Source of the DNA: Aspidiotus rigidus
Lineage: Eukaryota; Arthropoda; Insecta; Hemiptera; Diaspididae
Direction: 5' to 3'
Length of the DNA: 64,000 nt
Assembly (NCBI GenBank): GCA_035079385.1
Contig: JAVHKY010000054.1
Coordinates: 5,557,501-5,621,500, forward strand
Program-made: the position numbers and the translations under genes
The notes under the pieces: model-generated
What the model saw: the letters and a program-made list of their open reading frames with translations, nothing else
The model's database searches: none
What the model was told of the DNA's origin: nothing
Shown: piece after piece, positions 47,771-60,745 of the stretch
Layout: every line of letters starts with the position of its first letter
Numbering within the stretch: the stretch's first letter is position 1

Positions 47771-50377
47771 CATACACGAGGCTTATATTAACCTTATGTA
47801 CTAGGTATATACTACGTGCCTGAGCTCGTATCTTCTCGCGGAATACGTTTTTCCTCAAATATTGTAGGATAACGCACAATTTCTTCAAATTTTTCCCCAC
47901 ATCTATTATGTATTACGCGAAGTCCACTGACTGTGCGACTATCAAACTCGCAGTTTGATGTTCTAACTTATTCCTCATTGATTCATCAATAGTTTCTTGT
48001 ATAATCTTCCACTACACTCAAGTAGACCACATGCGGGCTTCTTGAGGTGCGTGAGAGTAAATCAGAATTCTCCTTTCACAGAGATGAAATTTCTTCAGAT
48101 ATCTATCTCGAGACTATAGATTTTTCAACATCGCTCTGCACTGCTTCCTATACTGTGAGCTGTCTCTCAAACACTTGCATTCCATCTCAATTTATAAAAA
48201 CTTATTTCTCCTCAGTTTCACAACTCCATCTCCACTTTTGCTAACGCTTGTTTAAATAATATGTGTTCAGAAGTATTCGTTTGTAGTTCACAGTCTCTCC
48301 TTCTGTCAACCCCCCATAAAAACAAAAACACTATCATCAGGTTACATCACGAAATGAATACCTATTCTGGAAGTTACACGTATCTTAAGCTAAGACACAT
48401 GCACGATGATTCTATCAAAGTTTGCATTCGTGTGAGCTTACTCTTAGCTATCCAAAGATTCTAGATGAAGTATCTTAAGATCTGATGAAACTCCGAAGGG
48501 TTGGATGGGAAACCTCCACTCACTTCTAGAATCACCGTGGTCAATTCAGAAACAGAGAAGTTCCATATGATTACTTTACACCATACCTACGTATTTGCAT
48601 TTCTGCGTTCTTTGAACTTTACGTCTTCCGCCTGTGAAGAGCAAAAGGACCGACGCCTCACACAGACTCATTCAAACTTGAAATTCGTACAAACTTTGCC
48701 AGGATATTTATGTACAATTTACGAAACCTAAGGCTTCGTTTTTCAAAACTTCATCGATTAATACCGCGGTTTTACCGTACTCGGAAAATTCTATTATCAC
48801 GATGAATGCAGAGCTGCAATATCAGCTCCGGCAACGCCCCTTCTGGCGTTCCGTTTTAGCTCGAATACTATACACCATAGTACGCAAAACGTTATTCGAA
48901 GTGCACAGCAAGGATACGATAAAATTTCATACATCTTACCTCTTTTCGGTGTTTTCACAAAAGGTCGACCGACTTTCCAAAGCACCACAATCAATCAATA
49001 CATTTGCTTATTCAATTAAGTATTAGTTTCCATAAAAAATAAACTATAAAGGACACTTGTTGAGTAAAAAATAATAATAAAAAAAAGAATACTGCAGTGT
49101 GTGCGAGAAGTTGACAGAGAAATAATATGAGCAACCACTTGTCGTATACAGTAAGGCGTCGGGACGCTATCCGGGGCGCAGTACGACGCAGACGCACCCC
49201 AGCAACCCTTATCGATCCGTATACACCAACACCTGTTACCGTATACGTACACAGATACGCGTATACGTACACACAATACAAAGCAACTCCATGTTGGTGT
49301 TCGGACCGCGTGACGCATCAGATTTACCCTTCCGTATTTTCGCGTAAGAAAGTTGTGTTAGTAGTCGAATACTATGTGTGTGTATGTTGCCGGATGCAAC
49401 CGCGGCCATACTTTTTCGTAAGCACATTTTTTTGAGCCGACGACAGAATTTACTTACATAATGCATGCGTAACTTTCGCTCGGGTTGAGAGCACCCCAAT
49501 TTTCGAACTCGCTAGACTTAAAGTCAATATTAATTCTTCTTCCCCTACGAGGAGGATTGATAAGCAGTCGAGTGTTTATTATTTCGCGCGAGTAAACGAA
49601 GGTGCAGAAGCCAGAGGAAACTCGTACGATGTCGATAAGGAAGCCGTAGAAATTTTTCGCTGAGAATGTTTGGGTATTTGTAGAAAGTTTCGACAGGTAT
49701 CATCGTACGATGCCGGTATGACCTCGTGCTAGGTAGCCGATATCATACGAAACGAATGACGAACAGTGTCGTAGGTAGGAAGTTGGTGTGTATTGTGTAC
49801 GCGTTTTACGCGCTATGCATCAGGTGGTAGCTACCTAGTCACTGATTAGTCTTTCGTTTTGTAAACAATACCGTATGTAACGTAATAACGAAAAAGAAGT
49901 CGATTCGCTGACGAAGTCGAGTACTCTTATCCTTTCGTACGCGTTTTCGAATACTTTTTCTCGATACGAAAATCGTAAACGCAAAGTAGGGGTGGGGGAG
50001 CGCTGTTACGTTAACACGATCACGAGAGCTTTAGCGGTTCGCTTCACTGATTTTTTCGTTGATAAATTTTGCCAAGCAGCTGCAATAGTTGACAGTTATT
50101 TGAATTGACGAGCCACCTTAATGATACGTTTTAGAATTAACTAGCAAGACGGCGCGCCTCTCACGTAGTCACGTATTTCAATATATTTTAGACATTTCAT
50201 TTCTCCTTATTTTTCGCAAATAAGAAATATATACTTTTTATTCTTTGATGTTGTGTCATCTAAATTTTCAAATATTTCTTCATATTGCCTATCACTCATA
50301 ACAGAACTGAAGAAGTAAAGAATTGTCAATTAATAATTGACGAAAGACAGAACAATTTTTTTTTTTTGGAAAACATG
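47771..50377. other. Unique non-coding stretch
   Basis: No gene, repeat or element recognised. Around 49120-49330 and 49900-50000 the sequence is richer in CG dinucleotides (ACGCGTTTTACGCGC, GTACGACGCAGACGC) than its surroundings. Open frames of 65-110 codons overlap on both strands and show no domains. Confidence 0.4.
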
Positions 50378-50379
50378 TA

Positions 50380-51409
50380 GGGTGACTGCGCCAGTTTGCA
50401 ACGCACCACCAGTTTGCATCATTTTGTAAAGATTCTTAAAAAATAAGAGAATGAGTAGCTGTGGAATAAAAGCAAAAAAAAAAAAAAAAAATTCAATGTA
50501 TCCGTTTTAACGTGAACCTACCCTCACGGTATTATCTGTGGTTTTTGTTATCACTTCAACGTTTCAAAGTTCAGTATGCCGTATCCCATGAAAAAATAAC
50601 TAGATACTTTCGGAAAGCTTGGTGAAGAAATGAGATTTTAGATGGATTATTTAACGTTGGATTATATATTCCTTTGTCATAATGGTAAGTAAGGTATCCA
50701 ACTTCAAATAAATAATAACGTTTGACCGAAAAAAGGAGAATAATTTCATTTTATTTGGATACGTTGCAAACATTCCATACAGAGCAGTACTTCACCAGTT
50801 TGCAACACTTCGTTGCAAACTGGTGATCAAGTGTGCTCCAGTTTGCAATGCACACATTTTATCACCTTATCACTGTTTTAGTCTATTAAGCTGATGGCTA
50901 GCTAAAAGTACCTAGGTATTCATTTCTTTTTTATAGGCTATATTCTACAGTTTTGTTGAGAAAATATTGACTTTTCTTATACATCATCAATGATTAAATT
51001 AATGAAAAATTATTTTTTATTGGTTCATTACACGAGTGAAAAATTCCATTTAGGCTACTGACTGATAAGAGGTATGACACTAACTGTTCACCTTCATGAA
51101 ACGAACTGTTTTCGTACCCTAATTGGTGTTAAAGCATTGTTTATAGAAAGCGTTGCAAACTGGTGTCAGGAGTGTTTCAAACTGGTGAACTTGCGTTGCA
51201 AACTGGTACATTTGCATTTTTTCGACTTATTTACAAAATTTAGAACATTCAATGCATTAGAATGTTTTTCTTATCAATGTTTTTGAAAAATTACGTCATA
51301 CAGATTCTAAATATGTATCGTTCATCACATTTGCATGAATACCGAAATTTCTGATGGGAAGTTGGAGTGGAAAATTCTCTTAACGCGTTGCAAACTGGCG
51401 CAGTCACCC
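50380..51409. mobile_element. 1.03-kb TA-flanked element with reiterated CCAGTTTGCAACG boxes
   Basis: TA at 50378-50379 and 51410-51411. The terminal repeats match perfectly over 25 bp, starting GGGTGACTGCGCCAGTTTGC. The box CCAGTTTGCAA or its complement occurs about nine times: twice at the left end, near 50795, 50812, 50838, 51151, 51176, 51192 and at the right end. A poly(A) run lies at about 50472-50490. No transposase. The boxes look like transposase-binding sites in both orientations, which is inference. Confidence 0.85.
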
Positions 51410-52221
51410 TAAATACAGGAATAATTTTTAATAAATAATGTAGGCAATATTTCTATTTTGAAAAATAATAAAAAAAAAAACAGGAATTCTGTAAATAATT
51501 TTTCTTTGGATTTTTGTTCAGAATTTTTATGTAAACTTTCCTTCTTTTTCTGTCTTCTGCATCTATCTCCTCCGCGCGAAAAATTTTCTGTCCTTCTTCT
51601 AGGGAGGGGGGGGGGGAGGTGGTACTCGTAGATTTCTCAATCACCACCCAGGTATGAAAATTTTTCTCGAAAATTTTCCAAGTCCATTATTGGAGGGGGG
51701 AGGGAAGTGGTAGTCGCAATTAGCTTAGGCCTACAATAAATAGCCTTTCGAACATTAGCCTTCATCATAATAGGCCTAGTACGGTATATTAGGTCTACAA
51801 TGAATAGGCTAAACCATTTCGAACATTATACTAACTGGACTGAGCCTAATATACAATACTAAGTCTATGATAAGTAGCCTAAAAATTCCTATCATACGTA
51901 GCATGAAGGTGAAAGTACCATACTAGGCCTATAATATGTAGCCTAAACAATTTCAAACTTTAGCCTTCATTATAATGGGCTTAATATACTATACTAGGCC
52001 TACTAACCAGCTTTATACTAACTAGGCCTAATATGCATCATTTATACTACCTCGGAGGTCAAAATTTTTCCAAGTCCCACGAGAGATGTGCACGCGCACG
52101 CACACGGTCTCTCTTGACGAGGGGGAGAGGGTGTACTCGCGAATTTCAAAATCGGGGCACGGTGAGACAAAAGATATGAAACAAGTCAAACAATTTTTCT
52201 CAAAGGAGCATGAATGATAAG
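51410..52221. repeat. Minisatellite and TAGGCCTA-rich block
   Basis: 51590-51720 has G-runs and two minisatellite-like units (TTTTTCTCGAAAATTTTCCAAG). 51720-52030 consists of loose ~70-130 bp repeats built on TAGGCCTA, AATAGCCTAAAC and TTTCGAACATT. 52120-52160 repeats the GTACTCGCGAATTTC motif seen at 15320-15860. The block is of the same material found inside the TTAA element at 25615. Confidence 0.55.
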
Positions 52222-55200
52222 CCCGATAAACCAAATCGACCATCACTATATGGTCGACATTGGTTGGTTTTTAGTCGTACGACTGAAAAAAGACCAAATA
52301 TTATGGTACTATCAGAAAATGGTTGATTTTTAGTAAATTTTTGTTATAAATCGACCAATTAATTTTGTCTATTCATTTCAGTTCATTGTTAGTCTGATAT
52401 TATTCCTACTAAATTTTGATCATATTTTTAGTTGATTTTTGATCACTATGCGGAATACATTTCGACCCATTTTTTGGTCGTTATAATTGTCAATACAAAA
52501 TGGAATTTTTCCTCGTTCCCTAGTCGAAAATTGATATTGTATTTATCACTCAATTTCGACTAAGATTTCTAGTCGATTTCTGGGCAGATATTTTGGGAGA
52601 TACCTTGATCCATTTTGAGTAGATTTTTCCTCAACATCTACCAATATTTTTACTCTTTTTTTTGGTCTGTTCTCGTGCAAACCGCGGTCACTCATCTTTG
52701 CCCAAAATTTCCAGCCGATTTCTTAGGAATGAATCAACTATCATATTGCTCGCAAACTCGCAGATAAATAAAGATATTAAAAAAAGAATTTTAATTTAAA
52801 AATTAATATTCTTGATAATAAAATTATTTAATAAATAAACACATTCTACTAATCATAAAAATATTAGATTTATTATATTCAATTTAAGGAGTTCCAACAG
52901 GAATAATTATTAAATATATATTTTTTTTTTATTTTAATTTTATATCAATTTCATTTTTTAAAATTGAATTTCAATTTTATTTCAGAAGTTTATAATATAA
53001 TACTATTTTGAAAAAATAAAGATCTTATTTAAATTCTCTTGATATAGTTGATTTAATCAAAATTATTAATTTTTTGTTCAGAATAATCAATTATTATTGA
53101 TAAAAATATTTATATGAATTTCCAATAAAAATTATTATAGAACAACTAAAAAAATTGAAACCAATCAACTTTTTATATCATTCAATTTATTTAACATATT
53201 TGATCTTCTAAATGAGAATTAATTATTTAATCATTTCAATGATTTTAAATAATCATATCGAACCAGAATGATATTTTTCATTTTCTTGTTCAATTTTACA
53301 TTCAATTAATAGAAAATTATTAGGTTTATTTATAACAAATAAAAACATTATTAAAAAACAATTTTTAAAGAGTTAATTTAAATAACAAAATTAACATAAA
53401 TTAAATTGATAAAAATTAATTTATAAATAGAATAAATTGATAAAGAATAATGATAATTATTGTATTTTATCAATTAAATTATAATAATTCAATTTAAAAT
53501 TAAAATTACGTAATAATGTTTGAATTTTATACATTAAATTTAAATAAATAGATACGATGACGTACTGGCTATTGATTTGCTGGATAACTCCCTATCTGTA
53601 CAAAGACTACGTCGAAACCATTTCCACGACTTGATTTGAAGAAACTGTAATTAACAATTTATATAGCTATCTAGGCTGGAAAAATTAATAAAGGAATTTA
53701 AAAAAAAAACTAAATTTTGATCATATTTTTAGTTGATTTTTGATCACTATGCGGAATACATTTCGACCCATTTTTTGGTCGTTATAATTGTCAATACAAA
53801 ATGGAATTTTTCCTTGTTTCTTAGTCGAAAATTGATATTGTATTTATCACTCAATTTTGACTAAGATTTCTAGTCGATTTCTGGGCCGATATTTTGGGAG
53901 ATACCTTGATCCATTTTGAGTAGATTTTTCCTCAACATCTACCAATATTTTTACTTTTTTTTTTTTGGTCTATTCTCGTGCAAACCGCGGTCACTCATTT
54001 TTGCCCAAAATTTCCAGCCGATTTCTTAGGAATGAATCAACTATCATATTGCTCGAAAACTCGCAGATAAATGAAAATATTTAAAATACAATTTAAAATA
54101 AATGAACATGATCTACTAATCATAGAAATATTAGATTTATTATATTCAATTTAAGGAGTTCCAACAGGAATAATTATTAAATAAATTTTTTTTTTTAAAT
54201 TCTATATCAATTTTATTTTTTGAAATTAAATTTCAACTTTATTTAAGAAGTTTATATTATAGTACTATTTTGAAAAATAAAGATCTTATTTAAATTTTCT
54301 TGATATATTCGATTGAATCAAAATTATTAATTTTTGTCTCAGAATAATTTATTTAATAAAAATATTTATACGTATTAATTTTCAATAAAAATTATTATAA
54401 AGCGACTAAAAAAATTGAAACTAAAAAACTTTTTATATCATTCAATTTATTTAACATATTTGATCCTTTAAATGAGAATTAATTATTTAATCATTTCAAT
54501 GATTTTAAATAGTCATATTCAACCAGAATGATATTTTTCATTTTTTTGTTCAATTATACATTCAAGTGATAGAAAATTATTAGGTTTATTTATGACAAAT
54601 AAAAAAATTATTAAAAAACAATTTTTAAAGAGTTAATTTAAATAATAAATTAACATAAATTAAATTGATAAAGAATAATGATAATTATTGTGTTATATCA
54701 ATTAAATTATAATAAATAAATTTAAAACTAAAATTACGTAATAGTGTACGAATTTTATAAATTAAATTTAAATAGATACATATAATATTTAGATTCATTT
54801 TAAAAAATTATTTAAAATAAATGATTCAATTTTAATTGGTATAAATCCATGATGAATTCCACAAATTTCTGAACATTGTCCATAAATAATTGAAGGTATA
54901 CTAATTAATATTGTAATTTTAGACCAAAATCGCACTCCTCTCGATATAATCCTGCTAACGAGATTGCTATCTTCATTAATTTCTTTCTTCTCTCTTATGA
55001 GAAAGGTTTAGATACGGACTGGTTTTTCCTGTCGAAAATGGTGGTCTATTAATATCATCTAACTATAGACCGTTTTATTGAGTCTCTATTGTCCAAAACT
55101 TGATTGTTCTGCTTTGTCAAAAGTGGTCTATTTGTAGTGGTCCGTTAATATCGCTTGAATATAGGCTACAACAGACTATTTTATAATCGTCTACATTGCC

Positions 55201-55613
55201 CAGAAATCTACCAATCTTTTTCGTCAGAAGAATTCTAATTATTGTGGTTTGTTGACAATGATTAAATATGGACTGTGAGAAAATATTTTATATTGTCAAG
55301 GTTCCCTAGAAATCGACTCTTTTTTTTGTCAAAAATCTTCAAAATATAGTCAATTGCAGAGGAAGTATGGACCAGTGACTGAGGATAGACCATTTTATGG
55401 TACCTACATCACCTACAGATCGACTAATTTTTTCATTCAAAATTTTATCAAGTTGCTTTAAGTGTGGTCTAAATATGGTAGGGAAGAGCGGAAGTAAATC
55501 GACTAAAAAAATTGGTCTGTTATTAGTCACTCATCAGAGCGCCCCCTCAGTCTATTTTTGGTCAACATTTACTCAAAATGAACTGAGATATCTGGTCGAT
55601 CTGGTTAACCGGG
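52222..55613. mobile_element. Inverted-repeat transposon with mitochondrial DNA (copy 2, internally duplicated)
   Basis: Ends CCCGATAAACCAAATCGACC and, inverted, CCCGGTTAACCAGATCGACC; AG on both sides (52220-52221, 55614-55615). The sequence is closely related to 19740-21889, but the part from ACTAAATTTTGATC to the AGATAC region is present twice (52408-53555 and 53709-54780), separated by a 153-bp insert at 53556-53708. Both internal copies carry the COX1- and CYTB-like DNA. No transposase. Confidence 0.85.
53556..53708 (+). mobile_element. Retroposon 3' end at the internal duplication junction
   Basis: A 153-bp non-repeated stretch that ends in AATTAATAAAGGAATTTAAAAA: AATAAA followed by an A-run. 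It looks like a LINE or processed 3' end. It sits exactly between the two halves of the internal duplication. Confidence 0.55.
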
Positions 55614-55857
55614 AGTTTGCCGCGTAAAATGCAGTCGAATCTGAAATTACATCAATGATACTATATTGATATCTACAGCAGTTAGCGATTTAATTAACTC
55701 TGTTCTTTTTTCTTTCGAATGGTTTATTCTCAATTGTTATCGATGGTGTTGAATTCATTCGACTGCTATTCTAATAGGAATATCGTGAATATTTGAGTAC
55801 GGTATCGTGTAAGATATTCTTCACATACGTGGAACTATCGTCTTTTTTCCGGAAAAA
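55614..55857 (+). promoter_or_regulatory. Upstream region of the three-exon gene
   Basis: Only 244 bp separate the transposon end from the ATG. The stretch holds no repeat. ACTATATTGATATC near 55662 is AT-rich and might contain a TATA-like box, but no promoter can be fixed. The 5' UTR or a leader exon could start inside the transposon. Confidence 0.3.
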
Positions 55858-57100
55858 ATGTTATTTGTGATCCTCCTAGGTACGACATTCATCATTAATA
55901 AGTTCCTGTTGAAATATAATGAGTATTATCTACTTCTATCGGGGTTAACTTTTATAGTTTTCTTTCTCGCTGGGTCGAGTGGCTTTAGACCTTTTGGCGG
56001 GAACACCAATGACAAGAAGATCAACGGTGAGGCGACCAACGGGGAGAAGACAAATCGGATTGTAAGTACAGTGCATTTCTTTTGCCTTTTAAATTAGTCC
56101 CTTCTCCAACAGCAGGTCAGTAGGAAAATATTTCATTTCCAAATGCAGATCATAGAGTTAACCAAGAGCTAAACTAAGCTTGAGAACTGCTCACTCACAC
56201 AATTGTGTTGTTGTACTATAGGGAAAATCGAAAGCTCGCACTACTTCCAGAATTGCTCACGACATGGAAGTTGCTACGCACAAAGCCGACATTGCCAAAA
56301 AGGACGCTGACATTCATAATTTAATCTGCAACTTAACTAACACGATCGGTCAACTGGTAAGCAAAGAATTTAAAATAGATTCCAGATTCAGTTTTTGACT
56401 TGGGAGCTCGTTCGAGAAGACAAGAACAGACATTCGCTTTAATTTAGATGCAAAGAGTACAGACTGGGTAGAAAGAGAGAAATTTAGAGCTGAACTGACT
56501 CTAGGTTTATAGCTGAATGGTGAATGGGGCGTAAATTTTCTAAATCAGTCAGTTTAAACGAATATTTTACCTCTCTGTTTTGTTTCTCGTGAATATTTTG
56601 TCCTTGTGTTCACCATTTACGAATGATAGGTATTTTTCTTAATTTAGAAAAAACTTTCTAGAACTCTTTCAATCTTAGAGGGAACGCTACCGAATCCCAT
56701 ATGGAAAGAAGACAATACTCAAGAGAACAGAATGCAGAAGAAGAAGCACGTTTGGCTTTCGATTAATCAAAACAAGAGAGCCAATGTAAAAGTGGAAAAT
56801 ATTCGGAAGTATATACAGAAATGGTATGGCCAGAAAAATGAAGAGTACAAAGAAAAATATACCTTGGAACAGTATACAGACGACGTCTATGAAACTCTAG
56901 CTGAAATCGAAGAAGATATTAATAATTTGCAGGCGCACGTTCTTATGGATACCCCTAGAAAAAAGGGGCATGAATTCAGAAAATTGGTTGTCTACGGAAA
57001 AGAAAAATTAGATGAGTGTGCGACGATTTTAGTCAATGCTATAGGTTTGAGAGACCTTCTTGACGACGACTCCGCGGAATACATGACTTCAGGTGCTTAA
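55858..57100 (+). CDS. Three-exon gene for a 263-residue membrane/secreted-type protein, family unknown
   Basis: Exons 55858-56061, 56222-56356 and 56648-57100. Donors are GTAAGTAC and GTAAGC, acceptors CTATAG and ATTTAG after pyrimidine-rich tracts; both introns (160 and 291 bp) are phase 0, and each exon stays open, giving 68 + 45 + 150 residues and a TAA stop. Residues 2-18 and 25-40 are hydrophobic (MLFVILLGTTFII, LLLSGLTFIVFFLAG): a signal-anchor or membrane hairpin. A glycine/asparagine-rich linker follows, then a long helical, highly charged region (KADIAKKDADIHNLI, TDDVYETLAEIEEDINNLQ) and an acidic end (RDLLDDDSAEYM). No catalytic motif is visible. ATG context AAAAAATGT is acceptable. 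An AATAAA lies about 345 bp after the stop. I do not recognise the family; a rapidly evolving or lineage-specific gene is possible. Confidence 0.8.
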
Positions 57101-60017
57101 ATTATAGAAAAAAATGAGTGTATTTAATTTGGGTCTGTAAAAAGAGATATCAGGTTTTTAGGTATATTCCTACAGATAAATTCGGCTAGTCCTGGTTGGT
57201 TGCGTGTAGTTATTATTTTTAAATCTGTTCCAAAGTAAAAGATTGTCAAGGTGGCCCTACAATGTGGAATGAATGTAATGTAGATAATACTTCACTCACT
57301 TTTTCGAGACATTTGCAATACATCGATTTCCTTCCAAAAGATCAAAACTTTCGACAAACTTCAAGCAGTCTACTTTATCAAAAATTTCAAGATCTACATT
57401 TTTTGTTAGAATCCTAATTTCATTAGTGCGTGATTTTAGCAAGAAATAAACTTTTTCCCAAAGCTCCTTATTTTTGACGAACTCTTCTAGCCAACAATTG
57501 GACTTACGGTAAAGTTGAAATGGTCTTTTATAAGACAAATCTCACGAAAAACATTTTTCGTCTGAAACTTTTTTGATTAAAGCCCATATTTCTTACAAAA
57601 AATTCATTTTGGTGGGCTAAAACATGCCCAGAAAATTCTTCACATGATGTGGGAGTAGGGAGATTGGTATGTTATTCGGACACATTTTTTTTTTCATCGG
57701 AAGAAGAAGAAAATTAGAAAATTCGACCCACACAACATGAGGTATTCACCTTTCACCTCAAAGCCAATCCGCCATTTTGAATAGCTACTCTCCTCAAATA
57801 TCTATCATAAAAAAGAGAAAATGTTCACTGTTGTTGAGTAATTCGTTCGCAGTACCTTTTTTATATATGTAATAATCTCTATTCCTTCTAATTTCTTAAG
57901 AACTCCGCCTTTTGGCGAGCTGTGGAAAGGAGAAATCCTCTTTTTTGAGAGAGGGGTCCGTGTTGAGGATATGTCGAGCAAAGGCAGACTTTTGAGTTTG
58001 CACATAACAGATGGAGGTTTTATTCTAGTACAAGAAAAGAATTTACGTAAACGATTTAACTCCAACGTTCAGTGCAGGTCCTATAAACCAATTTTATATG
58101 CTCAATCCGGGGAACCATTCAGTATACTGTACAAGATTTCTCAATAATTTTTCGATTTGCTTTTATCGAGGCTCCCGACATTTTCTTTCCAAAATTTATA
58201 AAATTGTCTCCAGCTTGTTTTCTTTCTCACCAAATGAATTAGTTTTAAATCGTCTGCGTCCATAATTTTCTGTAAGGCCCGATTTTTTTGGGCATTGTTT
58301 TAATTGGGATAGAATAAAGAAATCATTAAACATTGAGAAAGTCAGATTCGTATAATTGAGGAATGAAAAAAATACGAAGATACCGAAAAAATTCGAAGCA
58401 ACACTTTTCAAAACTACGTAATAAAGAAAATTTCATCGTTGTTGAGACTACTTTTACGTATTTAAGAAACGTTCCAGTATCCTATTAAGTCGTATTTTGT
58501 GGACGAATTTCAGCACGCGTGGCGACAAAAAAAAATAGACACTTTTTATTTACAATTTATCTGCACACAAACTGTGGGATTTTCCTGCAGTCTATTTTTT
58601 TTTTCCTTTCTACTTATTATATAAAAATGTTCCTTCGCCCGTCTCGAGGGACGTTGATTAGACGAGAAAAAAGTTCAGAATTATTCTCCAATATTTTTCT
58701 AATAATGTGCGTACCGTACATTTACATGCAACTATACTTTGATACTCGAGATGATAAAATGTAGAGAAAGTGTAGACACGCGTATAATGTACACGAGGGA
58801 TTTTTCGAAATAAATGGGAGAGAGAACGACGATTCGTATGTACATTTATTTGCACATTTTACATTCTATACGAACTTGTATTATTTATATACTCCGGCAC
58901 ATTCTTTCCGTTTTTAACATTAAATTGAAAAATGTATTTTTATTACATCCACATTTACGTCGAAAACAAATTTCTCGCCGTGAGCTTATTCAAAAATTGT
59001 AGCGATTTTAAATTTGCGTTTATTCGATACTCGCTAATAGCGATCTTCTCGAGATTTATAAATACCTATAAAATGTACCAGAATACGACTCATCTGTTCC
59101 TTTAAGTAGATACTTGTTGGGAAAAACGGTGCTTAAAAAAGAAAATAAATAAATAAAGTGTGATTTATACATTTTTATAACTGTATTATTTCCGACTTTT
59201 TTCGTTCGTTCCTTATCCCTTAAACCCGTCTTTTTATTTTATTTATTTATTTCTTATCATAGCTGAACTCTTTTCCCTCCGTGTTCGTTATTATCTAACT
59301 GATAATCAATATCTTGAAAACGAATACATAGTAATTTTCAGCTACCGGTATTTTATAAAAAATTCTTATACATCGAAAAATATACGCGTACATACGTGCT
59401 AGTTTTCATTGCAACGTAGTTGGTTTGGTTTGAAACACGAAGATAGCGTCTCTGTAGCCATTCTTCGTCATGAAACATCAGTCTTCATTCACACAGGTTT
59501 TCTTCGCCTAAGAATTGATAGGCAACACTTATTGTTTACAACAAATTTTGGAGCGACCAAAACATAAATTATCTGTAAAAAGGTATCCACAAAACAAAAA
59601 CATTATTTGACAGCGTATAGGTGGTGTACCACTTAAAATTCTATCAGGACACTTCAAGGTATTTTACGAGTAAAAATACATAGATTCTAGTAATCACGTG
59701 ATTATGTTTTTGTAGCTCTCGGTTTAAAAATTTTACCGAATACACTCAACAATCGATGATATACTCGAGATTTCAAATGATATTAAGAATATCATGGCTA
59801 TCGCCGATCCTCAAATGAAACGGTATTCCGAAGTTCTGGAAAAATTATCATCAAAAATTATTATGAGTATTATGACCAATACATAACTCACAAGAATAAA
59901 ATTTCTTATTGAGAACCGAAATATTTCACTTCTGAAACTTTGTGATTTCATGGTTTTGGTTCGATAAAGCCCTCGGGAAATTTCACAAATCATTTTAAAT
60001 AAAAACTCGCGGGTTCT
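57101..60017. other. 3' UTR side and unique non-coding stretch
   Basis: The first several hundred bases may be 3' UTR of the three-exon gene. The rest shows no exon, repeat family or RNA gene. Short frames at 57296-57538 (-) and 57805-58065 (-) have no domain or splice context. Small AT-rich microsatellites occur (AAATAAATAAATAAA near 59143). Confidence 0.4.
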
Positions 60018-60021
60018 TTAA

Positions 60022-60450
60022 CCGAGTTGAACGAGGGGAGGTAGGGAACCTGTTTTATAGGGCACTTGGGACTCCAAGAATGTTGATGGACCAGTTGCAT
60101 TTCGGGTATTCTTCAGGGTTGCGAAGTTTCAAACGAAATTGTTTTAAACAGTGTTTTAAACATGTTTTAAACATTGGAATTTGAGAAAAAAAAAAACGTT
60201 TTAAACATGGATGGCACGTCATGAATTTAAAGTCACGCGTACTCACGCTCAAGAAAGCGTGAGTGTCTAGGGAAAAAACCTGAAGAAACCCAGCAATACA
60301 CGCTAGGTCATTATGTTTAAAACAACAAAACATACAAAATTTGTTCTAAACATGTTTAAAACACAGATTCAAACTCTGAAGAAAAAATATCAATTTCCAA
60401 TATGATTTAAACAAAAAAAAAAACGTTTTAAACTAAAAAAAACACGTTTT
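60022..60450 (+). mobile_element. TTAA-family left end with a TTTTAAAC-rich repeat
   Basis: After TTAA (60018-60021) come CCGAGTTGAACGAGGGGAGG and AGGGAACCTGTTTTAT, the long end of the family seen at 25615 (inverted) and 17489. From 60140 to 60430 the motif GTTTTAAACATG and variants recur about ten times. The right end is not evident, so the element is truncated or extends into the next one. Confidence 0.5.
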
Positions 60451-60654
60451 TATAACTCCTGCTACAAAAGTATGTTTTTTGTTGGTCGATTTTAGGTGCG
60501 AAAGTAGCTGTTTGAGAACTCATCTACTTTGCAGGTCGTCTATTTACTTTTCTATCGTCTTCTCTCATTTTACCGCCCGCTTGCTACATTACCACCCTGA
60601 ATTCACACTTTTCTGCCCGCTCCATTCTCGACCGCCATTTTCTCTTTATTATTT

Positions 60655-60745
60655 TTTTTGTCTCCGCGATCGGGGCTCGAACCACGCACTCCTGACTTTG
60701 CAAGCCGTTGCACTACCAGCTGCGCCGCATTGCTCCATATCGATA
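60655..60745 (-). pseudogene. tRNA-like sequence (SINE head or tRNA pseudogene)
   Basis: Minus strand: GCGGCGCAGCTGGTAGTGCA resembles a Pol III A box with D arm, a CTTGCAAAG loop could present an anticodon, and GTGGTTCGAGCCCCGA contains a good B box (GGTTCGAGCCC). The acceptor stem does not pair and the anticodon stem has mismatches, so it is not a functional tRNA. It is followed by an A-rich stretch (AAAAAAAATAATAAAG), which fits a tRNA-derived SINE. Confidence 0.5.
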
